From Conidiobolus incongruus B7586 (lineage: Eukaryota > Entomophthoromycota > Entomophthoromycetes > Entomophthorales > Conidiobolaceae): a stretch of DNA of 16,110 bases. Both the position numbers and the translations under genes were made by a program. Numbering within the stretch: position 1 is the stretch's first letter; each line of letters opens with the position of its first letter. The notes under the pieces were generated by a model. That model saw nothing but the letters and a program-made list of their open reading frames with translations, was not told where the DNA came from and did not search any database. The stretch covers positions 1-16,110 of the forward strand of contig JNEM01008880.1 of the NCBI GenBank assembly GCA_000697335.1, read 5' to 3'. Shown in pieces: positions 8,932 through 16,110 of this stretch.

Positions 8932-9658
8932 TTTGTAAAAGGGAAAAATTCAATCGAAGGCACACTTCGATTATCAGAATATTTGTTATAATCATTATAT
9001 GAATTGTAGTGATAATCGTTAATATTGTTTTAAATCGTAATCATATAACTTTTAAATATTTCACAGTACCTTTCAGTGATTAATACTTTTAATAATGTGA
9101 ACCTAAATCATTTTGCCTTCAAATTGATCGAATTTTAATAAAATATATTGTTATAACTTAAAATTTACTGATCACTTTTTAAAATTTTGCAATTCTGGAT
9201 AGCAGCTTGACGCTTTATCAACAAATTTAATGTTGATTACCAAGTGTTTCTATATTGCATTTCCTAGGCTAACATTAAAGTTATACCCATTGAATTTTTT
9301 AGACATCTAACAATTTATTTTGAAGATTTTACTATAAAAATATTTATCATACGATTTCAAAATTTTTATTTGATTTTAATACTAAAATTGACACATCCTT
9401 AATATTTGAAATGTTAAATAATATTATATATAGTATATTATTTGATTTATTCATTTTAGCGAATATTTATAATCTCGAATAAATAATTAAATCTTTTTAT
9501 TATTATTCATCAATTAATTCAAGGCAAAAAATATAATGATTTTTTAAAAATTTTAAATAATATCAATTAAATTATATTATTCTTTATAAATTCTAGATTT
9601 AATTAATAAAAATTGATTATGTTATTTCTAAAAAACAATGTGATTACTAAGGCTGCAC
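8932..9658. other. A+T-rich intergenic DNA with a short hairpin
   Basis: Just beyond the upstream block is a perfect 8-bp inverted repeat, aatcgaag (8952-8959) and cttcgatt (8965-8972), with a 5-nt loop. The stretch at about 9185-9310 is visibly richer in G+C than its surroundings, but no frame in it is open for long. It could be the worn remnant of a gene. I recognise nothing else. Confidence 0.4.
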
Positions 9659-10099
9659 ATGTGTTCTAGGCGAATGTCAAGCTTGCAGATAATATTTGAT
9701 ATTTTTGTTAATTTTGATAAAAGTTGTATTTTATCTGGTTATTATTTTGAATATTTTGCATATGAAGCAGGTTATGCATGCTATATCTGTGTAGATTACT
9801 ATCAATATATTATAATATCAATAAAGATGATTTTTTACATAATGAATTTTTATTCAATCAAATCACATTCATTGTTCATGATGTTATGTATTCAACTTAA
9901 TTTATTGGACTCCACATATTCTGTAGCTTTGTTTTATAAACATAATTTCTATATTCTTATATTGATAATAAGGTATAGAAAATTTTTTGGACTTTTATTC
10001 TTCAATCAAATGGATTCAAATTCCAAAGACAAAATATATAAATTTTATTCAATTGTATATATATTTAATATTGAAACTGTAATTATTGAATTGATTTGA
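9659..10099 (+). CDS. Hypothetical 146-aa open frame, possible divergent or decayed small secreted family member
   Basis: The frame runs from ATG at 9659 to TGA. In sequence this A+T-rich a stop is expected about every ten codons, so 146 open codons are unlikely by chance. The protein is rich in Ile, Phe, Tyr and Leu, has a basic start (MCSRRMSSLQIIFDIFVNF) and no clean signal peptide. Near the end, residues 117-131 read QMDSNSKDKIYKFYS, close to QLDSNNKVYKFYC of the protein at 12025-12378 with the cysteine changed to serine. SC followed by YFE at 22-31 may match the first cysteine region. The rest does not align and the frame is longer between these points. I saw no clear TATA or GGCAAATG motif upstream. 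It could be a real unrelated gene, a worn family member or a chance frame. Confidence 0.3.
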   Translation: MCSRRMSSLQIIFDIFVNFDKSCILSGYYFEYFAYEAGYACYICVDYYQYIIISIKMIFYIMNFYSIKSHSLFMMLCIQLNLLDSTYSVALFYKHNFYILILIIRYRKFFGLLFFNQMDSNSKDKIYKFYSIVYIFNIETVIIELI

Positions 10100-10630
10100 T
10101 TTTCAAATAATACACCTATTTTATTCACTTAATCTCTAATCTTTGTTGATATTATAGCTATTCTTTTTTGATTTCACAAATTAAATCAAATAAATTTTAT
10201 AAAAATTAAAGAATTCAAATAAATAATAACCATATATAGTAGAGATTAATCTATCATTGATCAATTTTAGAAATTTTCAAACAATTTGAAATAAATTTTA
10301 ATTATCAATATTGTATCAATTTGAACGTTTTATAATTTCCATCCCATGAATCAACATTTCAACCAATAATATCCTATTATAATAATTTATCGATGAATTT
10401 GAATAATATATTGGTTTTATTGCCATAGCATATATATTTCTTATTTATTATAATCTAACTGCCTCGCTAACAAAATAATTCTAATTACTATTTACAAAAT
10501 AATAAACTCCAATACATTTTTTATCAAATATCAATAACTATTACTAGAATTTAATTTGAAATTTTATTAATTTCAAATAAAAGAAAAAAAATTTCTAATC
10601 TATAAAATGCCACATATATTTAAGCTTAAT
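10100..10630. other. A+T-rich intergenic DNA, nothing recognised
   Basis: This lies between the end of the 146-codon frame and the 3' end of the first small secreted gene. There are short A/T runs and a small TA stretch near 10640. No frame, RNA gene or element end is seen. Confidence 0.5.
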
Positions 10631-10636
10631 TTTATT
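10631..10636 (-). terminator. Candidate AATAAA poly(A) signal of the small secreted gene at 10746
   Basis: The minus strand reads AATAAA about 110 bp past the TAA. This is further than for the neighbouring genes, so it is the weakest of the four signals listed. Confidence 0.3.
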
Positions 10637-10745
10637 GTATATATATAATAATATAAAATCATTAATCGTTAACTTAATAACATTTGTGAATTAATTATGT
10701 ACAATTCAAAGTTACGGAATTGTCCCAATGAATTCCTAGGAACAA

Positions 10746-11105
10746 TTAATTACCGTTATAATTTGCACATAATACCTTTTCCGATGGGAGATGGTTACAG
10801 AAGAATTCTTTGGCCCTCCCTTCACTATCTAAATGAATGTATAATCTTTCAACTCGTTGAGATTTCTTCGGTTCTTCTATCATATGACTTATTTTGTCAA
10901 AACATTTTTTAACCACTACTATTTCGTCAATACCTGAATAGCTTGGCAGGTGATCGGTGTTATGTTGGTCAGTGAATACCTTGGTGTCTTTATTGTATTT
11001 CAAATCTTTCAAATGATTATAATTGTCTACATTACAAGATCCTGCAGCGTTAGCAAAGTTGAGATAAAGGGTTAAACCTAAAGTGATGCTAGTAGTATAT
11101 TTCAT
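10746..11105 (-). CDS. Small secreted four-cysteine protein, 119 aa (member A)
   Basis: The frame runs from ATG (11103-11105) to TAA (10746-10748). A signal peptide is clear at residues 1-20 (MKYTTSITLGLTLYLNFANA), leaving about 99 residues. The four cysteines at 24, 68, 103 and 113 could form two disulfides. Shared family motifs are C-x-V-x2-Y-x-HL (24-32), KYNKD (36-40), YSGIDEIVV (56-64) before Cys68, LYIHLDS (88-94), and FFC (101-103) with the last Cys ten residues on. It aligns throughout with the protein at 12025-12378 (same cysteine spacing to within one residue), so the two are tandem duplicates. It also shares the core with 14894-15517. The product is probably exported, as an extracellular or host-facing protein. 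No enzyme motif is certain, and an RNase T1-like fold without catalytic residues is one possibility. Function is unknown. Confidence 0.9.
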   Translation of the reverse strand: MKYTTSITLGLTLYLNFANAAGSCNVDNYNHLKDLKYNKDTKVFTDQHNTDHLPSYSGIDEIVVVKKCFDKISHMIEEPKKSQRVERLYIHLDSEGRAKEFFCNHLPSEKVLCANYNGN

Positions 11106-11168
11106 CTTGTAATTTGAATCCTACTAAAAATTAATGAATAATTATATGTCAGCATTGAGTCCTTTGAG

Positions 11169-11176
11169 TATTTATA
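11169..11176 (-). promoter_or_regulatory. TATA box (TATAAATA) of member A
   Basis: TATAAATA on the minus strand ends 64 bp before the ATG at 11105. The same octamer sits 62 bp before the ATG of the tandem copy at 12378. Equal spacing in both promoters supports it as functional. Confidence 0.65.
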
Positions 11177-11199
11177 TTCCCTATTTCAACTTCCATTCT

Positions 11200-11209
11200 C
11201 ATTTGCCAT
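11200..11209 (-). promoter_or_regulatory. ATGGCAAATG upstream motif of member A
   Basis: The minus strand reads ATGGCAAATG 24 bp upstream of the TATA box. The identical ten bases occur at 12464-12473, 17 bp upstream of the TATA box of member B, and the core TGGCAAAT occurs at 14747-14754 before member C. It is a candidate binding site for a shared regulator, or sequence inherited through duplication. Confidence 0.5.
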
Positions 11210-11996
11210 CTCTTAAAAATATTTAAAACCTAAAAGTTATACTGTATTTTGTAAATTTTATATTAGCCACAATATGAAATTACTTTACCTCAGCCTTATC
11301 ATTTGATTGGTCAAGAATTTCTAATTTTATTAATCAACCAATCACATTTCGAGTATAATTTTAAAGTTTTTGAACACTTCAAGCCATTAAAATTCTAATG
11401 CGATATACTATATTTTATGGTTTTAATCAAGGATATTAAATGTTACTATAGACCTAAATGATATTTTAAAATGATACTTGAGACTTAAACTAGATAGAAT
11501 TAGCCATGATTCAAATTATTTACACGAATTAGCCATTAAGATAATGTTAAATCTGTAAGTTCAGCTTTAATAATAAATTTCTGATTTATATTAAATATGA
11601 GAAGAAACTGGAATTACAATATAGCATATTCAAGCATAATTTAAATAATAAATTTAGAATAAAATAGGTATATTATATAAATTTATAATATTTTAATCCA
11701 ATCTTGGAATATTTATATTGGTAATATTAAAAAAATTAAATGATTTTAAATATTTTGTACTTAGAGTTATTACTATATGATCTAAAATTTAATTAACATG
11801 TAAATTTAAATATTTTAGTATTAATAATGGACAATTTCAAAACTATTTTATTCTTAAAACACGATTTGATGTAAATTATTCATAACTAATCTTAAGACTA
11901 TCTTTAATTTTTCAATTTGATAAATAATATTTTATTTTAAGATTTAGTAGTTTGTTAAGGATAAATAATATGATAATCTATTATACAAAATAGATA
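11210..11996. other. A+T-rich intergenic DNA between members A and B
   Basis: No coding frame is seen. A perfect 8-bp inverted repeat, tgattggt (11303-11310) and accaatca (11337-11344), holds two facing CCAAT boxes about 200 bp upstream of member A. The 11-mer gaattagccat is repeated directly at 11497-11507 and 11526-11536. Neither is proven to be regulatory. Confidence 0.4.
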
Positions 11997-12002
11997 TTTA
12001 TT
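11997..12002 (-). terminator. AATAAA poly(A) signal of member B
   Basis: The minus strand reads AATAAA 23-28 bp after the TAA of the gene at 12025, a normal distance for a polyadenylation signal. Confidence 0.45.
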
Positions 12003-12024
12003 AACACTAAAAATTATAAAATAA

Positions 12025-12378
12025 TTAAGCACCCTTATAAGTTGGACAATGTATTTCGTTTTCGTCATACTTATTACAATAGAATTTATATACTTTGTTG
12101 TTACTATCGAGTTGGACGAAAAGAGTTGTTAAATCTTTGTTTTTGGGCATAACTGGAAATTCAGAGTGCTTATCATAGCATCTAGGAATAAATACAACTT
12201 CGTCAATACCTTTATATTGATTGGTAACAGTGGTATTATAACGATCTTCGAAATTACCAACATCTCGGTTATATTGGGCTCCTATCAAATGTTCGAACTT
12301 TTCTACTTTACAGCTACCAGCTGATACGGAGCTGAGGTAATATGTCCAAGCTAGAGCGATACTTACAACGTACTTCAT
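12025..12378 (-). CDS. Small secreted four-cysteine protein, 117 aa (member B)
   Basis: The true start is the ATG at 12376-12378. The frame continues four codons upstream only to a TTG, and the ATG aligns exactly with the start of member A. Signal peptide is residues 1-20 (MKYVVSIALAWTYYLSSVSA). Cysteines are at 23, 67, 101 and 111. Family motifs are C-x-V-x2-F-x-HL (23-31), YNRD (36-39), YKGIDEVVF (55-63), LFVQLDS (86-92) and FYC (99-101) ten residues before the last Cys. NTT at 48-50 is a possible N-glycosylation site. The segment HSEFPVM (71-77) followed by a strand ending DSNN recalls the Glu58 and C-terminal strand regions of fungal RNase T1, but the second catalytic His would be Cys101 and the Arg is absent. 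It is a tandem duplicate of member A, probably secreted. Function is unknown. Confidence 0.92.
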   Translation of the reverse strand: MKYVVSIALAWTYYLSSVSAGSCKVEKFEHLIGAQYNRDVGNFEDRYNTTVTNQYKGIDEVVFIPRCYDKHSEFPVMPKNKDLTTLFVQLDSNNKVYKFYCNKYDENEIHCPTYKGA

Positions 12379-12439
12379 TTTGATATTCAAAATACAAATA
12401 GAAATTGATATTAACCAGTCATTATTACTACTACCTATA

Positions 12440-12447
12440 TATTTATA
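12440..12447 (-). promoter_or_regulatory. TATA box (TATAAATA) of member B
   Basis: TATAAATA on the minus strand ends 62 bp before the ATG at 12378, matching the octamer and spacing of member A. Confidence 0.65.
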
Positions 12448-12463
12448 CTATTTACAAAATTTG

Positions 12464-12473
12464 CATTTGCCAT
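12464..12473 (-). promoter_or_regulatory. ATGGCAAATG upstream motif of member B
   Basis: This is the exact ten-base match to the motif at 11200-11209. It lies 17 bp upstream of the TATA box in the same orientation relative to the gene. Confidence 0.5.
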
Positions 12474-14493
12474 AATTTAAAATTAATTTTAAAATTTTTA
12501 TAATGAATATGATAATTGCCACAAATTTTTTTATTATTGTTATGTTATTGAATACTCAGCCATTTTAGTATATTTATTAAATTATATATTTCTATTATTT
12601 AACCAATTATACTTTCTAATTTAAATATTTGAAATTACTTTGTTATTAAATGAAAATATTTTATATATTTGATAACTTTTATTATGTCGTTCTAATTGTA
12701 CTGTTACTTTTTCTATTTATTTATTATTTATATTTTAATTTGAATAAATCCATGGTAATATATTCTAGCTATTTTAGGAAATTTTTATAGATTAAATTTC
12801 ATAATAAAAATTAATACTAAATATTCTTAGTTGAATGCTAAATTATATTGAATTTTGATATAATTTTAGGAATTAAACTATAGTATATAAAAATAAATAA
12901 CTTGAAAATTTAAATAAGAAAGATGTTATACGGTTTTCATTCCATTAAATTTCAAGAGATATATTGATGCTAGTTAAATATGAAAATCAATCTAGTTAAT
13001 CAGGTAGATGTGCTACATAATTCAAATTAGAATATTATCAAAGTGAAATTATTTGATGTTGTTTCACAAGTCAAATTACTAGCTGAAATGTCAAAAAATT
13101 GAACAATAATTATTATGAATTTTAAAACGGTTTTAAATATAAAATTAAATTGACATTTAAAATTATGTATCTATATACTAATGATGAGATTTTAACTGGT
13201 TACTCATATTATACTCAAGACTCCTCACAGATTGATTATAGCAGTATTATCATTATTATGAACAAAATCAAAAAAGAATATTCAATGAGACAATTATCAA
13301 TTTCTGATTTCAAATTAAAAGTAAACCATATAATATATCGGTAATTGTTTGAACTCTAAAGCACATATATCTATTATTATGTTGTTTAAAAACCTTAATA
13401 TTCAATTTGATTAGTGTTTTGAAAAATTTCAGAATTCAATTTTTTAGCTCTAATATAAATTCTTTTTACACTTATGAGTTGTTATACCTAATATATTAAC
13501 AATATTTATTCATTAATTTAGATACAAAAATATTCAATTTAGTGATAAAAATTAAGACTATATTTTGTATTGAATATATATGCTATTAAGTATTCTTTAT
13601 CCTGTAAATATATTTTGCAGTTGCTATTGAATTATAACATATCCAATTCATCGCTATTCATAACTTGACAATTCCTAGATATAATTTAATACTATTTCAA
13701 TTTATGAATTATCATTAAAATTTTGTCATATTATCAATAAAATAAACTAATTTATAATATAATGGTTGAAATTGTAAATATATAAAATTTATTTTAAAAC
13801 TATTTTATCAATTAGAAAAATAATTTTAATAGGACTAAAATCATGGTATATATATATATTGAAATATGTTGGAACTATTAACTTAAATCAGACAGAATAT
13901 ATATAAGGTATTGATGTTTATTTTTACAATAAGTTGAAACATTTTTTTGCCGTTTTCTATTTTTTAGAAGAGAGGCTCTTTATGAAATTTCACTAAGTTT
14001 TATGGCTTTCTTTAAGCGAACGCAAAAATCATCTTGAAATTAAACACTAAAATTTGAAATTCAAACTCTATAAAATCGTATCTTCATATTGTGTTGGAGA
14101 AAATTATATAATAGTATATATGTATTTATTATTTCCTTTTTTGTTTTCAAAATTATATTGCCCTATTCTTGCCGTGTAATCCAATACATATATGGTATTA
14201 GAATGATTGAAAATTAAATTTTCAACATTGTTATTAAAATTTTAATTTTTAATACATAATATAATTAAAATAAAAATCCATCAGTTTATCGTAACATTTT
14301 TCTTGATATTTATATTTATATTTATATTGATAATAAGATAAAATATTTATAATTGAAATCTTAAAAATTTAGAAATATAATATATTTTATATATAATATT
14401 ATTAAGAATAAAAAACATTTTTAATTAATTTTTATACAGAATGTTAAATATAATATATCATAAGTCGGATATATATATAAATATATATTGGAA
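12474..14493. other. A+T-rich intergenic DNA, no gene supported
   Basis: This is the longest gene-free stretch. A plus-strand frame near 13168-13344 encodes about 59 residues from its first ATG (MYLYTNDEILTGYSYYTQ), with no signal peptide and no family match, and I do not support it as a gene. The patch 13945-14050 is slightly richer in G+C but closed in all frames. Simple TA runs occur near 13845-13860 and 14469-14490. No RNA gene or transposon is seen. Confidence 0.5.
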
Positions 14494-14646
14494 ATGTTAA
14501 ATTTATCAAGAAATAGCTATTATTTTAATTTTTATATTCTATATTTTGACCACTGGACTCTCATATACTCATTTGGAGTAACTTACGAACTTGGATACTA
14601 CCAAAATATACTAGTATTCAGAATGAGGCTTAATTCAATATTCTAA
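14494..14646 (+). other. Short 50-codon open frame of doubtful status
   Basis: It runs from ATG at 14494 to TAA. The second half (about 14547-14630) is clearly richer in G+C than the flanks and reads DHWTLIYSFGVTYELGYYQ. There is no signal peptide, no cysteine, no match to other genes here and no convincing promoter. It may be a gene fragment or a chance frame. Confidence 0.15.
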
Positions 14647-14746
14647 TACTAAAAAATAAAAACATTCAATTAATTTTTAACAGCCCAATCAATTTTGTAA
14701 GTTTTAACTTTGGTGAATATTAAAATTTCAAAATTATAAAATTTTG

Positions 14747-14754
14747 TGGCAAAT
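14747..14754 (+). promoter_or_regulatory. TGGCAAAT motif upstream of member C
   Basis: The eight-base core is shared with the ATGGCAAATG motifs of members A and B, on the gene's sense strand. It lies further from the TATA box here (about 54 bp, against 17-24 bp), so support is weaker. Confidence 0.35.
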
Positions 14755-14807
14755 TAAAATTTTAAAATTTATTGACTGAGCCATTCAAAAATAAAAATTT
14801 TATTCAA

Positions 14808-14815
14808 TATATAAA
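14808..14815 (+). promoter_or_regulatory. Candidate TATA box (TATATAAA) of member C
   Basis: TATATAAA begins 86 bp before the ATG at 14894. The sequence fits the consensus but the surrounding DNA is very A+T-rich. Confidence 0.4.
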
Positions 14816-14893
14816 TTCAAAACTTGAATGAATTGATAAATGATATTTGATTAATTGTTGAGTCAATTGAATTGATTATACTCTTGACCTAAT

Positions 14894-15517
14894 ATGAAAT
14901 TACTATTGACTATTCCATTGCTTTTAGTCTCGACAGAAGCTGCTAGACATAATAGGCACAATAACCACCATAACGGCCATAACAATAGGCCTCATAGAGA
15001 ACACAGAGATCGCCCTGAAAGGATCCGTCCACTTCATCATAATATGGAACACATTGTTAGAGTCAGGACTTGCGATGCTTCAAAATACGACGATTTGCTT
15101 CATTTCAAATATAACAAAGACGATAAGACTTTCAAGAAAGATGAAATCACAATTCATCGAGACCTCTCCAAAGATCATAATGTTGTTTGGTTCTACGGCT
15201 GTGTTAAAAAGTCCGATGATCTGCCTCATAATGATCATAATACTTTGTACGTAAAACTGTCAAAATCTGATAATGAAGTGTTGCATTTCTGGTGTGGATC
15301 ATATGATAGATCTGAAGTTAAATGTAAGGATGGCGATGATGACTCTGGAGAAATCGTTAAAGAAAATAGATCGGATGAGCCCTCAGACTCCGATTCTGAT
15401 TCCTCTGATGACAGTGACAATAGTAAGGAAGATAGTAGTGAAGATGGCGACGATGACAAGACAAAGAAGGAAGAACAAGAGGAAGATGATGAAGGCGAAG
15501 GTTCAAATGATGAATGA
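14894..15517 (+). CDS. Secreted four-cysteine core protein with His-rich head and acidic tail, 207 aa (member C)
   Basis: The frame runs from ATG at 14894 to TGA. Signal peptide is residues 1-16 (MKLLLTIPLLLVSTEA). Residues 18-53 form a His/Arg/Asn-rich head (HNRHNNHHNGHNN and HREHRDRPERIRP) that could bind metal or polyanions. The core at 59-145 keeps the family cysteines at 60, 103, 134 and 144 and the motifs TCDASKYDDLLHFKYNKD, LYVKLSKSDN and HFWC, with the last two Cys again ten apart. Residues 146-207 are almost all Asp, Glu, Ser and Lys, a disordered acidic tail with many possible phosphorylation sites. The charge is therefore strongly split, basic in front and acidic behind. Codons hold more G and C than the flanking DNA. 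It is a diverged member of the family at 10746-12378, on the opposite strand. It is probably exported; function is unknown. Confidence 0.9.
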   Translation: MKLLLTIPLLLVSTEAARHNRHNNHHNGHNNRPHREHRDRPERIRPLHHNMEHIVRVRTCDASKYDDLLHFKYNKDDKTFKKDEITIHRDLSKDHNVVWFYGCVKKSDDLPHNDHNTLYVKLSKSDNEVLHFWCGSYDRSEVKCKDGDDDSGEIVKENRSDEPSDSDSDSSDDSDNSKEDSSEDGDDDKTKKEEQEEDDEGEGSNDE

Positions 15518-15559
15518 ACTATTATCTAAATCTTTTACAATATAGTCTATTTTTGATCT

Positions 15560-15565
15560 AATAAA
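15560..15565 (+). terminator. AATAAA poly(A) signal of member C
   Basis: AATAAA begins 43 bp after the TGA, in a short run of overlapping AATAAA-like sequence. The distance is as expected for a 3' end signal. Confidence 0.5.
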
Positions 15566-16110
15566 TAAATGTGAAATAATAATATATTGGACAAATTACT
15601 AAATACCTTATAATCTCATTTATTTTGTCATTATGCTATCAACTATTCAACTATTATTAATATAAAAGTCAATTATTTTTTATATTAGCCATCATTTCAT
15701 TTATTAAATTTAAAATTAATCCCAAGTAAGAATAAAAAAGTTATTACCAAATTTATAAAAAAATAATTTAATAAAACAATTACATTTCAATTTTGAGAGA
15801 TAAAAATAATTAATATTCTATTATTTTCAAAATATTTCAATATATTTAATATATAATTAGCATTTTTAAAAATTAAAATTTAATGGTTATTAAAATAAAA
15901 AAATATTTTTCAAAATAAATTTATATTTATTATTAATTTATAAATTCAAAATTCAAATATATAATTAATAGGATATTATATATTAAAATCATTATATTTA
16001 TAAATTATATAATATTATTAGTTTAATTAGGAAAAATAGTCATTTTTTTTATTTTTATTTTTTAAAATATATTATTAGTTTTGAAATATACTTATTAATA
16101 AAATATATAA
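15566..16110. other. A+T-rich DNA to the window edge, nothing recognised
   Basis: This is almost pure A/T with dense stops in every frame. It has no repeat structure, RNA gene or telomere-like motif. Confidence 0.5.

Noticed and set aside
12379-12390. A start four codons upstream for member B
   Set aside because: The upstream codon is TTG. The ATG at 12378 aligns with the start of member A and gives a clean signal peptide.
13150-13344. A 64-codon plus-strand frame
   Set aside because: It begins with TTG; from the first ATG only about 59 residues remain, with no signal peptide, cysteine pattern or promoter. It is compatible with chance over this length of DNA.
13840-14490. TA-rich stretches as a centromere or replication origin
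   Set aside because: The whole genome sample is A+T-rich, and nothing beyond simple TA runs sets these stretches apart.
1-16110. Transposons, LTR elements or virus-like elements
   Set aside because: No reverse transcriptase, integrase, transposase or capsid-like frame and no long terminal repeats or target-site duplications were seen. The tandem units are explained by duplication of host genes.

Overview
The window comes from a very A+T-rich eukaryotic nuclear genome. The genes are single-exon and sparse, with TATAAA/TATAAATA boxes about 50-85 bp before the ATG, AATAAA signals shortly after most stops, and N-terminal secretion signals on every convincing protein. There are no ribosome binding sites, operons, tRNAs, rRNAs or recognisable transposons. 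An A+T-rich, possibly early-diverging, fungus or a fungus-like parasite fits best. That is an inference from style, because no housekeeping gene is present to fix the lineage.

Left part (1-8960): a head-to-tail array, all on the minus strand, of three copies of one family of secreted Thr/Ser/Pro-rich, mucin-like surface proteins. The copies are an N-terminal fragment cut by the window edge (1-522), a decayed copy (2349-3836) and an intact 1080-residue copy (5267-8509). The intact protein has a signal peptide, a Tyr/Asn/Gln/Pro-rich head, about 19 tandem repeats of about 43 residues starting PTGYP(V/I)YTTTD, and a Lys/Gly/His-rich basic tail with no GPI-type end. Each copy carries the same upstream block of about 420 bp, with short landmarks in the same order and spacing, so the array grew by duplication of whole gene-plus-promoter units.

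Middle (9659-10099): an unusually long plus-strand frame of 146 codons with a weak resemblance to the small secreted family described next. Its status is uncertain.

Right part (10746-15517): three members of a family of small secreted proteins with four cysteines in conserved spacing (about 43, 31-35 and 10 residues). Two are close tandem copies on the minus strand (10746-11105 and 12025-12378). They share a promoter layout: ATGGCAAATG, then TATAAATA, then ATG about 63 bp later. The third, on the plus strand (14894-15517), has gained a His/Arg/Asn-rich head and a long Asp/Glu/Ser tail around the same core. I recognise no named gene. The core loosely follows the layout of fungal RNase T1-like proteins without the catalytic residues, which is offered as a hypothesis.

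The picture is a gene-poor locus of expanding, fast-evolving secreted proteins: repetitive surface coats on one side and small disulfide-bonded secreted proteins on the other. This is the kind of content expected at a host or environment interface. The remaining DNA is A+T-rich with little visible structure.
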